The notes under the pieces were generated by a model. It worked only from the letters and a program-made list of their open reading frames with translations, was not told the DNA's origin and ran no database searches. Shown in pieces: positions 1-10,357 of a stretch of DNA of 36,483 bases (within the stretch, counting starts at the first letter, position 1; each line of letters starts with the position of its first letter). Origin of the DNA: Glomus cerebriforme (Eukaryota > Glomeromycota > Glomeromycetes > Glomerales > Glomeraceae); contig QKYT01000399.1 in assembly GCA_003550305.1 (NCBI GenBank), forward strand, positions 71,597 through 108,079. Direction: 5' to 3'. The translations under genes were made by a program, and so were the position numbers.

Positions 1-61
1 CCATCGATAAGTATTATTAAATTTTATTTAGGCCATTTATTTACATTTTTTATTGGATTTT

Positions 62-262
62 AGATTTGTTTAGATAGGAATACAAACGTCAAAATACTAT
101 ACATGATCACCATCGATATGAATACCGGTACAGGTCACGTTCTCTGAGAAGAGAAAGAAGGAAAAGGAGATCCCCTTCTCGTGATTAATCGAGTAGTAGA
201 GATGGTAAAAGAAGAGATAGAAGGAGATATAGATCCTGACGTAGAAGATATTATAGACATTA
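62..262 (+). pseudogene. RS-domain (SR/LUC7-like splicing protein) 3' exon relic
   Basis: Read in one frame after an acceptor-like ttttag at about 56-61, the strand encodes an Arg/Ser-rich tract (RSRSLRRERRKRRSPSRD, then SSSRDGKRRDRRRYRS and RRRYYRH before a terminal stop). This is the composition of the C-terminal RS tail of SR or LUC7-type pre-mRNA splicing proteins. Three in-frame stops interrupt it: TAG near the 5' end, TAA after SPSRD, and TGA after RRYRS. The last is an apparent CGA to TGA transition, so this is a dead fragment and not a live exon. No RRM or zinc-finger part is visible because the window starts just upstream. A live gene with sequencing errors cannot be excluded, but three stops in 200 bases make that unlikely. 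Confidence 0.5.
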
Positions 263-507
263 AAATTTTTATTTTTATTTTATTATATTATAATTATATT
301 TTGTTATTTATCAATTATCGTTATTACATTATTTTAATTTTAACAATAAAAAAATAAAATTATTTACTAAATATTATGATAATACAAAACATCTCAAGCA
401 ATCATTTTTTCTGCATTTACTATATTCTACAAATATACTTATAATCAAAGGCCCAGTACTTTATAAATTAGTTTAAATGCTAAAACTCTAATTAAATCAT
501 ATAAAAA

Positions 508-664
508 GTATTGCCAAAATGCCAAAACAGTTTCGGCAAGTTTTGGCAGTTTTGTGATTTTGATAGGTTTTACAGTTTTGGCATTTCTTGATAATTTTGC
601 GAAACTAGTTTTGGCAGTTTCGCATATGCTATTCTGCTGAAACCTTTTAGTTTTGGCAAGCAAC
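508..664. repeat. Degenerate TTTTGGCA-rich short repeat
   Basis: The word TTTTGGCA or its close variants (TTTCGGCA, TTTTGCG, TGCCAAAA on the other strand) recurs about eight times in this 150-base stretch at irregular 10-25 base spacing. A minus-strand open frame through it is only the translation of this low-complexity repeat (Ala-Lys-Thr-rich) and is not called as a gene. Confidence 0.6.
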
Positions 665-3534
665 CTTAACGAACATACATCACAACTTACATGCTATATA
701 TATAATTATATGTATAAATTAGTAGTCTAAATATTATTATTATACACACATAAAATAGTAGTCTAAACGTTACAGTTATACACAAAAATAATTATTATAT
801 TAATAAATTTCTAATATTATTACTATAATTTTTTACATATTATTTTGCTCTTTCATTTCATTATAAATTTACAGCAATTCAATTATTGCTTCCTAAAGTA
901 TTTGATATTTTATACTTAAATATTAACATAAAAAAATATATAAACATTAAAAAAATTAAATGATATTGATAAAAATTTTCATTTTATTAAAGGTAGAGGC
1001 ATATATTTTTTATATGCCAGGTTGGTGGCGCATGCGGTAACAAATAAGTGTGACAAATAGAGTTCATACTATAAATGCTGTTCAAATTATTTTGGGATGT
1101 CATAAATATAATTTGGGATGTACAAATTCATTTAGTTTATATGTACTGTAATTTATTAAGTAAAGTACCAAAATAATTTAGGATGCCAAAAATAATTTAG
1201 GATTTTACTATATGTCCAAATTGATTTTGGGATTTGGGTGGCATCTATAGACTTCACACCACCATAAAAAATTAAGTCCCTCCAGATAAATAGTAATTTT
1301 GAATTACAGTCAGGTATCACACCGGTGATAAAAAACATGCAATCATACGTGATATCACGTGCAAGTGCATATTATATATATGTATACGCTATCAACCTAA
1401 TATATAAAAAAGATCAGCAAGGTAGAGAATATGTCAATCATTTTTCATAAGTGCGTAATGACAAATTCTGTTAATCACATGAGTTTTTAAAAACTCAGTA
1501 CACAATAAAAAACAGGTTTCAAACAAGTTTTCCTTTTTTATACTGACATATTGTAATATAACATGTAATATATTAGTACCATATAATATTATCGATTAAA
1601 AAAAAAATTTTATTGTTATTATACCATAAAATAAAATAAAAGTTTGGCTTAATTCGAAGTATTACTACTCTTTCATAAAGTATTTTTGGAGTTTATTATA
1701 TAAAGAAACATTCATAATAGGCTTAAAAAAACTTCATAAAAATATAAATATTGAAAGCTTATTGTTTTATTATTACCAGTAAGATTATTACTATATATAC
1801 TTTATACACATCTTTGAGTAGTTTTTTTTAAACTTTCTATTAAAAATCTATTATGCTTAAGCTGTTCAAAATATCTATTATTCTCATAAAATATTATTAA
1901 AAAAGTATTTTTATAATTCTGGATTCTTCTTTTGAATACAAAGAAATAGTCATGAAGATTTTATAAAAGAAGGAATAACCATCTTTAAATAACCTTTGGA
2001 TTTAATTAAAAAATTAAAAAAAGAATAGGATGATAACTTATAGAGATGAAAGTATTGTCATATAGCAAAATTTAAATTATTATGATTAGTATAAATGCAT
2101 TTAATTTTTCTGATATAACTTTTAATATTTTATTTAATATTATTGATGCTGATTAATATATTAATTTTGTAGATATATTATATGACTGATGACGAATGTA
2201 AAAGAAAATACTATCTTGATGGATGTCATAACTGGAAGTAAAGGTTGAAAGGATATACATGTGAAGTATTAGTCTACATATTGCAATATATTACTATTGA
2301 TTATAACTGATTTATTTACTTACCAATTCAATAGAAATAAATTATCAGTTGCTGAAGGAATTTTTTTGTTTGCTTATCATGAAATGTTAATAATGCCCTT
2401 TTTTCTTACTTATAATATAATAGTAAAAATGGACTTTTTAATAGATTTTTCTTCTGCCCTAGTTAATATTTATAATATTATTAAATTAAACACATAAAAA
2501 GTAATAAAATTTAAAATAATTAACATATAAATTTTAATTAAATAAATAGTTTTTCATGCAGGACGCGTAAAAAGTAATAAGTTTTAAAATAAATTTTTAA
2601 TTAAATAAATAGTTCTTTAGTATTTTTAAAAATACAGTATTAATTATAAAAAAATAGAATATAAAAGTATTTAATAAACTAAATTTATACTAGAAATAAG
2701 TCTATATATTATAAACATTATATATATTATAAACATTACCAAGTTCTTTTATTGAGTCGACGCCAATAAGTAGGAAACCAATAAAAACCTTATTTGCCTA
2801 TTCGCAAAAAAGGATTCTTATTCACAACTTCATACGAAGGTTTTTTGAAAAGTATATTATTTAATAAAACTTTTTAAGATTGTATAGAGTTGTCCAGATT
2901 TGTAGCTTTCTAAACATATAATTTTACCCCCTTTACATTAAGTATTATAAAAGTTTATTTTGTGCAAAAATTTGTGTTCCTATTTACTATGTTGATCATA
3001 TAAAATTATCATATAATTTCCTATACTTTTAAATAATACTTCATGATTTTTAGAATATAACTAGCCAGGTAATTGAACTATTAACTTGCAAAGTTTTACA
3101 AGTTTAAATCTAGTTTGAAGTATATTATTTTGATAATTTGCAACTTATTTTAAACAATTTGCAAATTTTTATATACTTTTAATAACTTTTTAAGTTAATC
3201 TTATTAATAACTTATATTAAAACTGAGCTATTTAATAATAAAAAGCTAAAAACTAAATTTTTGTTTAGATTTCATGGATTAAAAATTTTTTTTACTTGCA
3301 TAAAGTTCAATTTGATAATTTTTGCCATGATTTTTATATAATCATATGATTTAATAATTTACCCTTAATATTTATTATTTATTTTAGTTATTATTGATTT
3401 TTTAATAAATCTTCTAATATTATTACTATATACAGTATATTAAATAATATTTAAGTTTTTTTTTCCTACTGATTTATTAATAGACTTATAATAATAATTT
3501 TATTAAATATAGATTATTTCTTTAAAAGTATATA
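665..3534. other. Gene-free AT-rich spacer
   Basis: No supported gene. The stretch is extremely AT-rich with homopolymers and short chance open frames. Visible structure: several TTGGGATN words at about 1090-1240, a 14-bp perfect palindrome ACGTGATATCACGT at 1347-1360, and a diverged direct duplication at 2496-2554 and 2569-2617 (both begin AAAAAGTAATAA and end AATTAAATAAATAGTT). Confidence 0.6.
2496..2617. repeat. Diverged tandem duplication, two ~50-59 bp copies
   Basis: The copy at 2496-2554 and the copy at 2569-2617 share AAAAAGTAATAA, TTTAAAATAA and TTTTAATTAAATAAATAGTT in the same order. They are separated by a 14-base spacer containing the relatively GC-rich GCAGGACGCG. Confidence 0.55.
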
Positions 3535-3595
3535 CAGTTAGATTTTCATATAATCATTTTTTATATAAGAATATCCCTTTATAAATACTTATTTT
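3535..3595. mobile_element. Broken end of a pogo/mariner-like MITE
   Basis: Starts CAGTTAGATTTTCATATAATC and is preceded by TA. It aligns without gaps over about 61 bases with the left end of the element at 31318 (CAGTCAGATTTCTATATAATT...), sharing roughly 70% of bases. No matching opposite end is visible within the next 500 bases, so this copy appears truncated or decayed. Confidence 0.4.
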
Positions 3596-3701
3596 TACTT
3601 AACCTACATATCATTTTTATTAATAAATTGACTTTTATATAGTATTATGATTTATTAATCCATCAATTTGTCAATCTATGAATTTATTTAATTTGAAATC
3701 C

Positions 3702-3761
3702 ATTCAGATTATCTGGATAAATTAAGAACAAATGATAGATGATTTAACAGATAATCTGAAT
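3702..3761. repeat. 14-bp perfect inverted repeat
   Basis: ATTCAGATTATCTG at 3702-3715 is the exact reverse complement of CAGATAATCTGAAT at 3748-3761, with a 32-base loop. Similar CAGATAATC/GGATAATCTG words cluster again at 21900-22020, so this may be a remnant of a dispersed element. Confidence 0.5.
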
Positions 3762-4040
3762 AATCTATTATTTTTTTTTTATTTTTTTTATTGAAAAAAT
3801 TTAAAAAAAAAACTGAATTAAATATCTATATTTAAATAATATTCTATATCTGAATATATCTAAATGATAACTGAATGAATTCATAATCCATTATAGATAT
3901 TTGGATTATTATTATAGATCAAATTAATAAATCACAGATTAATTATCATGTAAATTTTATCTTTGTTTTTATAACTTGTATAATTTTTTCGATAAATAAT
4001 AAAATTGAATGATAATCTTGTTAAAAAAAAATAATAATAA

Positions 4041-4197
4041 TGATATTTAAAACTGCTTTTAACACTCTAAGTAAACCAGCCGAAATTAGGTATATTTAGT
4101 AACTTTTAAAGGTTATATGTTAATATAAAAAATTTTCTTTTTATGATTTTTTGTTGCGCCACATCAGTTAGCTGCGCCACAAACTTGGCACAGATTT
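4041..4197 (+). repeat. 157-bp dispersed repeat, copy A
   Basis: Runs from TGATATTTAAAACTGCTTTTA through CCGAAATTAGGTATATTTAG and TTGTTGCGCCACATC to GCTGCGCCACAAAC and GGCACAGATTTC. The same order of blocks, in the same orientation, recurs at 22857-23013 with a few substitutions and short indels. It holds two TGCGCCACA words 20 bases apart. No open frame or terminal inverted repeat is seen, so its class is unknown. Confidence 0.75.
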
Positions 4198-4548
4198 CAG
4201 ACATGCCTTCAATATTCTGCACATGTAATTATATTGCGGCAATCTGCAATAAAAAGTTAATCACGTGATTGTAAAATGTTATAAAAGAATTTTGCTAATT
4301 ATCAATATCGCAATAAATATTTGAAAAAGAATAAATATATTAATTATTTATTTATTAAAAACTTTTTCCTATAATAATTAATACTTTTTTCTAATTGATT
4401 ACTTATAAAAACTATTACAAATTACAAAATTTTTTTGAAATAATCTTATTTTAAATGAATCTTAATGTACAAATATAACTAACAATAATTAAGACCAAAA
4501 ATGCAAAATACAAGGCAAAATTGATTTTACATGTATATGATTTTTTTT

Positions 4549-7500
4549 TTAATAAACTTCTAAAATATATCTTTCTAAATCTTTTAACTTGTTTACCCAA
4601 TCAGCTGCTTGACCTGAAGAAAGACCACCAGCTGTTATAAAACTATTAACAATGGCATCTTTGACATCAGGTACTGGCCAAGTAGGTCCACAAAGATAGA
4701 ACCAACCTTCATCTTTAAGTAAATATTGATGTAACAATTCGGCATCATCTTGCATTTTATGTTGGATATATACTTTATTTTTCTGATCGCGCGAAAATGC
4801 TAATCTCAAATGAGTTAGTAAGCCTTCTATATTATAAGCTTCTAATTCTTCACCATATAAATATTCCATTGATCTATGACGTGACCCAAAATAAAGTATC
4901 ATAGGACCAACTTCTTTCCCTTGTGCTTTACGATATGCACGTTCTTCAATAAATGCACGGAATGGAGCCATTCCTGTACCCAAACCGGCCATAATAACAG
5001 GTTGAGAATCTCTTGGAGGTAATTTCATTACGGAAGGTTTAATAGAAACGGTCACGCGTTCTCCAACCTTAAGGCCAGCTAAATAACGTGTACATTGACC
5101 AAACCGTTTTATACCTTTTGAATTTTCCCATTCAACAGTTACAACTAAAAGATGTACACTATTAGGATGTACACTTTGAGCAGAAGCGATCGAATAATGA
5201 CGTGGTTTAATTGGTGCAATTAATTGTACAAGATCTTCAACAGGTGGATGCGCGGAAGAAAATTCATATAATATTTCTGCATATGTAATTGTATCTTCAA
5301 CACGGTGTTTGAATTCTTGAGATCCTTCATTACTAGCAATCCAGAGTAATTTTTCTCTTTCTTTTTCGTCAGTTGCATATTGTGCCAAAGAATCGTAAAA
5401 TCGTTTAGCTGGACGACCAAAAAGATCAAGAACTTGTGTAAATATTTGAAATATAGTTCTTGATTCAAAATTATCACCTTTGTTTGGTATTAAAATAACA
5501 TCATTTGGATTTAATCCATAAAATTCTAAGAATTGATTGACCTCTTCACTATCATTATGTCCATATACACCAAGAGCTTCTCCTAGGTCATATTTAAGAT
5601 CAGTTCCTGTTATATCAAACTCAATATGGAACAAATAACGATCATAAGATGGAGGAGTCAATCGTCGATTTTCACTGACATGAATTACGTAAGTCTTTTC
5701 AGGTAAATCTGGACGAATCTCTTCATTAAATTTATAAGCTTCTTTGAAAAGTAAGTTTTTAGCTGTTGTATGCCAATTCATAAGTTTTGGTTTTTCTACC
5801 TCAGGTTGATCTAGATTTCTATCTAATGAATTGCTTTGAATAGTTAAAGGTAAGCTTTGATCCGATTTTTCCAAAATTCCCCATGTAGGAGGGAGTTCAA
5901 CACTTATAAGTGACTTCTCTAATTGTTGACAAACAGATCTGATTAATAATGGAACTTCCTTTTCATTATTACCTTCAAAGAAATCTATGACAGCATCCTC
6001 TAAACTACAATCAAGTTTGACCACATAACTAAATAATCTTAAAAATGTACTTTGGAATATCACATTAATAACAACTTCTAAATTCAAACCAACATCTTGA
6101 GCTATTTTCTCAGAATTTAAGATATAAAGTTTTACGTTTCTCTTTGAAGCTTCATACCTAAAGTCATTTGGTAATTTTGTTTCCAATTCATCAACCGTCC
6201 AACTTGTATTAATAACAACAATAGCTCCACTTTTAGCTAATGCTAATGTATTAAATTTATTTGTTAAACTAACATCGTGTATAGAAATGAAATCATAACC
6301 AGATTCAATATCTTGAAATCCACTTATAATATCATTTCCTAATTGCAAATTTGTTGTTACAACACCACCATTATTGTATATATCAAAAGTGGAAAATGTA
6401 GATAAATTCAATTGAGAATGGTTTTCAAGAATTTTTGAAATATGTTTGGCAGTTTGAATAGTTCTTTGAGCTTCTGAATCCCAAAATAAGCATTGCTTCA
6501 CATTATTATTAGTTAAAGGAATATCAATTTTCTCCAATAAAAGTTCTTCATTAAAAATAATATTTTCTTTAAATTCCAATTGTTGTAAAAGAGCATAAAT
6601 GATATTTGGAGAAAATTTTTGCGTTGTTGGATATTTTGCGTCTACCAATATTGGACGTTTGCCCATCCAAATATTAGAAGAAAATGAAACAGCAATATCA
6701 TTAAATATTGATGATCCAAATGAATAATCTTCTTTTGATACAACTTGTTCTAAAACTGCAATTCGTTTTACAGTTTTTGGTACAACTGCCAAAAAGTGTT
6801 TTTCTGACCAAGGTCGATATACTCTTACAATTATAACACCAACTTTTTTTCCGCCATTGCTAATTCGTTTCACAACTTCTTTTGTTATGACAGTTTCACC
6901 ACCCAAAACGACAAATATTGATTCAGCGTTAGGATCTCCAATATATTCAAAGGCATGGTATTGCCGACCCGTAAGTTTACCAACTTTATTAGCAATCATT
7001 TCAATGTAATCCAAAATAATTGAATTTTCAGTTGAGGAATTAGGTAAACTTTTAATTTCACCAATTAATTTCTTGATCTCATCATAAGGTAAAAGGTTGA
7101 CTTTAAATAACTCGAGAGATGTTCTTAATCCATCAAACACATGAAGGAATGGAATTTTTGTTGATATTGAAACCAAATGAGTTATTAATGCAATATCATG
7201 AATTTCTTGAGAGGAATAAGAATTAATTATTCCAAAACCTGTTTCACGAGCTATCAAAGCATCATTATAATTAACGTAATTATTCATTTGATTATCACAT
7301 CCTAAAGCAGAAACATGTATTACTAAAGGGATTTTTTCTTGAACAATACTATAAAAATTTGGTACCATAGGAACAATTGATTGTGAAGTGGTAAAAATTG
7401 AAGTACTATCTAATCTATCCAATCTTGAATGAGTCGTAGTACCCAAAATTGCTGCAGACGCTCCATAACGAGTGTCCATTTTAATCACTTGGCTTAACTG

Positions 7501-8466
7501 TCCAAAAACATTACGGACATTTTGTGAAGCCCAATTAAAAGCTGCTTCTCCAACATAATGAGTTCGAGTTGTTGGATAAATAAATGAAACAGTGCTAAAA
7601 GCGTAAGCAATATGTTCAACAGCAGTTTTACCATCTACTAATTGAATACCTCCTGAAGTGAACGATGAAATAATATCGTTACCATTTACATCGATAAGTT
7701 TTGATTTAAGTGTAGAACCAATATCTTGACGTTCATCGAGAATAGTAACATCCGAATTTTCAGTACTATCTGATGTCGAAGATACTTCGGTTTCTTCATC
7801 ATCAACATTTATAGTAGTAAATTTATTTACTAAGGTTTTAATATCATCCTTTGAAAGTTGAGCGAGTTGACTTAGAGGTAACGTATCAGTTATTTTTGTA
7901 AGCGCAGATATATTAGTGTTACCTAAATTTTGTTTCAAGTAAGTCATATTCTCAATGGCGGTCGTAATATTTTGAGGTAAATTTTCAATTATATGCTGTC
8001 TAAGTTTACGAGCAATTTGAGGTTCAGTTCCACTCGTAGAAATTGCAACTTGCAAAAGCTCATCATGATATGTTGGCATGAACCAAAAATCACATAAATG
8101 TGGTAATTCAGCTATATTAACAGGTATTCTTTTTTCACGAGCAGCAGCTGCAATCTTTTCTGAAAGTTTATGGTCATCAACCGCAGAAAGAACCAAATCT
8201 ACAGGTGAATTATAATTTTCAAAAAGATCGATTGCTTTAAATTCACTATCTTTATAAGTTACATTCTTTTTTGTAATATGTTCTCTAATTTTATCAGAAG
8301 AAATATTATTATAAGGTGTTATCAAGGTTATTTTTCGGGGTTTTGCAATCAAAGCAAACTCAATACGGTTTGAAGCAACTTGGTTACCGCCAATAATAAG
8401 TACATGACGCCCTTGTAGCCTCCAACCAACTATCAAAGAACTGCTTTGTTGTGTGGTGGAAGTCAT
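4549..8466 (-). CDS. Met8-like siroheme synthase fused to sulfite reductase flavoprotein (Met10-like), 1305 aa
   Basis: A single uninterrupted frame with start ATG at 8466-8464. Residues 1-~215 resemble fungal Met8p (precorrin-2 dehydrogenase/sirohydrochlorin ferrochelatase): a Rossmann start IIGGNQVASNR (24-34), then NIAELPHLCDFWF (117-129) and STSGTEPQIARKLR (143-156). A Ser/Asp/Glu-rich linker (about 215-275) follows. Residues ~280-1305 are a full-length Met10-type NADPH-sulfite reductase alpha subunit: a pyruvate-oxidoreductase-like N-terminal part, a reductase FAD domain from ~896 with RHYSIAS (1089-1095), the NADPH-site motif GLGTGMAPF (1161-1169), LCGP near 1258-1261 and the family-like C-terminus RYILEVY. 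No flavodoxin domain is evident, as in yeast Met10p. Cytosolic sulfate assimilation (sulfite to sulfide) is the expected role. At the position where Met8p/CysG have a catalytic Asp, this protein appears to have Glu (E120), so activity of the first domain is uncertain. The fusion is read directly; the domain names are from family memory. Confidence 0.92.
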   Translation of the reverse strand: MTSTTQQSSSLIVGWRLQGRHVLIIGGNQVASNRIEFALIAKPRKITLITPYNNISSDKIREHITKKNVTYKDSEFKAIDLFENYNSPVDLVLSAVDDHKLSEKIAAAAREKRIPVNIAELPHLCDFWFMPTYHDELLQVAISTSGTEPQIARKLRQHIIENLPQNITTAIENMTYLKQNLGNTNISALTKITDTLPLSQLAQLSKDDIKTLVNKFTTINVDDEETEVSSTSDSTENSDVTILDERQDIGSTLKSKLIDVNGNDIISSFTSGGIQLVDGKTAVEHIAYAFSTVSFIYPTTRTHYVGEAAFNWASQNVRNVFGQLSQVIKMDTRYGASAAILGTTTHSRLDRLDSTSIFTTSQSIVPMVPNFYSIVQEKIPLVIHVSALGCDNQMNNYVNYNDALIARETGFGIINSYSSQEIHDIALITHLVSISTKIPFLHVFDGLRTSLELFKVNLLPYDEIKKLIGEIKSLPNSSTENSIILDYIEMIANKVGKLTGRQYHAFEYIGDPNAESIFVVLGGETVITKEVVKRISNGGKKVGVIIVRVYRPWSEKHFLAVVPKTVKRIAVLEQVVSKEDYSFGSSIFNDIAVSFSSNIWMGKRPILVDAKYPTTQKFSPNIIYALLQQLEFKENIIFNEELLLEKIDIPLTNNNVKQCLFWDSEAQRTIQTAKHISKILENHSQLNLSTFSTFDIYNNGGVVTTNLQLGNDIISGFQDIESGYDFISIHDVSLTNKFNTLALAKSGAIVVINTSWTVDELETKLPNDFRYEASKRNVKLYILNSEKIAQDVGLNLEVVINVIFQSTFLRLFSYVVKLDCSLEDAVIDFFEGNNEKEVPLLIRSVCQQLEKSLISVELPPTWGILEKSDQSLPLTIQSNSLDRNLDQPEVEKPKLMNWHTTAKNLLFKEAYKFNEEIRPDLPEKTYVIHVSENRRLTPPSYDRYLFHIEFDITGTDLKYDLGEALGVYGHNDSEEVNQFLEFYGLNPNDVILIPNKGDNFESRTIFQIFTQVLDLFGRPAKRFYDSLAQYATDEKEREKLLWIASNEGSQEFKHRVEDTITYAEILYEFSSAHPPVEDLVQLIAPIKPRHYSIASAQSVHPNSVHLLVVTVEWENSKGIKRFGQCTRYLAGLKVGERVTVSIKPSVMKLPPRDSQPVIMAGLGTGMAPFRAFIEERAYRKAQGKEVGPMILYFGSRHRSMEYLYGEELEAYNIEGLLTHLRLAFSRDQKNKVYIQHKMQDDAELLHQYLLKDEGWFYLCGPTWPVPDVKDAIVNSFITAGGLSSGQAADWVNKLKDLERYILEVY

Positions 8467-8733
8467 TTGTTCTATTAATTTGTAATATTTAAAGTTGAAA
8501 AAAAAAGAAAAAAAAAAAAAAAAAAAGATTTGATTAGATATTTATTAAAATCACATTCTCGAATAACTGTGTAATTTGATTACTAATCTTTCCGGTAATT
8601 GCCTATAAAGATCATTTCCTATTATATTTCGTCATATAAAATTGGATTATTAATCTTTTTAAAAAAAAAAAAAAAATTCGGGGGTTTTTTTTATTCTTTT
8701 GACTTTACCCATAAAGAAATTTTTTTGACTATC
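8467..8733. promoter_or_regulatory. Divergent intergenic promoter region
   Basis: The 267 bases separate the starts of the Met8-Met10 fusion (minus) and the Nudix-eIF2B gene (plus) and must hold both promoters if the start calls are right. It contains a poly(dA) tract at about 8503-8526 and poly(dT) near 8684-8700, typical nucleosome-excluding elements. An AACTGTG word, like the core of yeast Met31/32 sites, lies near 8566-8572. No CACGTG Cbf1-type site is present here. Function is inferred from position. Confidence 0.5.
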
Positions 8734-10357
8734 ATGAAAGAAAGACATGTCGTCACTTCTTTTTTGATTTACACAAAAGGAAATGAAGAAAGTAAATTGT
8801 TATTATTGAAACGTAGTGATAAAGTCAGCACTTATCAGTAAGTAAATAAATGAAACGTTATCTTTTCATTTAAAAATTAAATGTTTATTTTCATTTCCTT
8901 CACTCATTAAAAGAAATTTTTGGGCGGGAATAAGTGGAGGAATTGAAACAAATGATTCATCGCCATTTGAACGAGCATTAAAGGAAATTCAAGAAGAAAC
9001 CTCACTATCATTTAACGACTTAACTCTTATCCGTATTGGTAAATCATTAACAATTTTAGCAGAAAATTTACAAATAGTATGGAAGGTTTATCCATTTTTA
9101 TTTCGTATTAATTTACAAAGTTCAATAAATAAAATTCAAATTGATTGGGAACATCAAACATATGAATGGATCAAACCATCCGAATTAACTAATTATGAAT
9201 GTGTACCAAATTTATTGGAAACTTTATATAGAGTATATTTACCTTCACGTGTTCATAAAGGATTAAACGATTTGTTTAAAGATAGAAGTTCTGGTGCTCA
9301 AGAATTATCAACTAAAGCACTTGATATACTGAAAGAGGGGATTATTAATAAGGAGTATAGAAAAATTTCCAAAAATGCATTTGAATTATGGAAAAATTGG
9401 TTAAATATTGGTTGGCATTTAGTGCAAATTAGACCAAATATGAAAGCATCAATTTCTTTTAGTATAGTTAATGTTTTAAAAAGATGTAAAGAAATTTTAC
9501 AAGATAGGGGAGAAATAACTTTTGAAGAATTTGAAAATATTGGAATAGATATAATTAATCAAATGAAAACATCATTTAAGGAAAATGAGGAGAAGATTAA
9601 AAAAAATTTCTTGAAGGCATTATTTCCTTATTTTGAAGAAAAACAAAAACAACTACTAAAGAATAAGAATATTCACATTATAACGTTGAGTTATTCTTCT
9701 ACAATTTATTTATCACTTTGTTCACTTATTCAAAAATTTATTGATCATCATTCTACTTTATCAAAAGAAGAAGATCATAATACTTCATCCCTTACAATAA
9801 CTATAATGGAATCAAGACCATTAAACGAAGGAGTAACTCTTGCACAAAAATTATCATTACTATTACCAACATCATCATCAACATCCGACATATATAATAA
9901 AATTTGTATACAAATTATAACAGACGTATCATGCAATTACTTTATGCCATCTGTTACTCACGTTTTATTTAGCGCTGATCATATATCAGGTAATAATGGA
10001 GATATCATAAATAAAATTGGATCATTGTCATTAACCTTATCAGCAAAGTATTTTAATAAACCCGTATATATTATATCTTCATCTAATAAAATTGCTTCAA
10101 CTTTGGAAGAAGAAAAGGAAGAAAATGATTCAATAGAATTAACAAATTCTTATGGACAATATTGGATTAATAGTATCAAAGGAAAGAATGTTTTAGTTAG
10201 AAATATTTATTTTGAAATGGTAGAATCAAAATTTATCAATGGATATATTATGGAAATTGAAGGAGATAATAATTCAATTGTTGATATTAGTAAGATAAAA
10301 GAATTATGGAATCAAAGAAAAGATACGGAAAAAATTTTTGATGAGTTGGAAATGTAA
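8734..10357 (+). CDS. Nudix hydrolase-like plus eIF2B-like domain protein, 515 aa, one intron
   Basis: Exons 8734-8837 and 8914-10357; the intron 8838-8913 starts gtaagt and ends aaaag. The join gives 1548 bases, exactly 516 codons. Residues 1-~150 are a Nudix fold: RHVVTSFLIY, then the Nudix box (43-66), GGIETND..FERALKEIQEETSL. The EE metal ligands are kept, but the box is degenerate: Lys for the usual Arg, Ser for one Glu and Ser for the last Gly. IDWEHQTYEW follows. The C-terminal half carries the eIF2B alpha/beta/delta-like signature VLFSADHI...NNGDIINKIGS (from 385) and KPVYIISSS. Fungal proteins pairing Nudix with an eIF2B-like domain exist; their substrate is unclear to me, and the domain also resembles ribose-1-phosphate isomerases. 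An in-frame ATG at 8599 would add 45 residues of Phe/Lys-rich low complexity, so 8734 is preferred. A polyadenylation-like AATAAA lies near 10566. Confidence 0.88.

Noticed and set aside
445..663. 72-codon minus-strand open frame
   Set aside because: It is the translation of the TTTTGGCA-type repeat; composition follows the repeat, with no start context or family likeness.
2160..2497. Two short plus-strand frames (from about 2180 and 2297)
   Set aside because: The first is broken by a TAA and the second is Phe/Ile/Leu-rich as expected by chance at this A+T content.
5220..5477. 85-codon minus-strand frame
   Set aside because: Out-of-frame shadow inside the Met10 part of the fusion gene.
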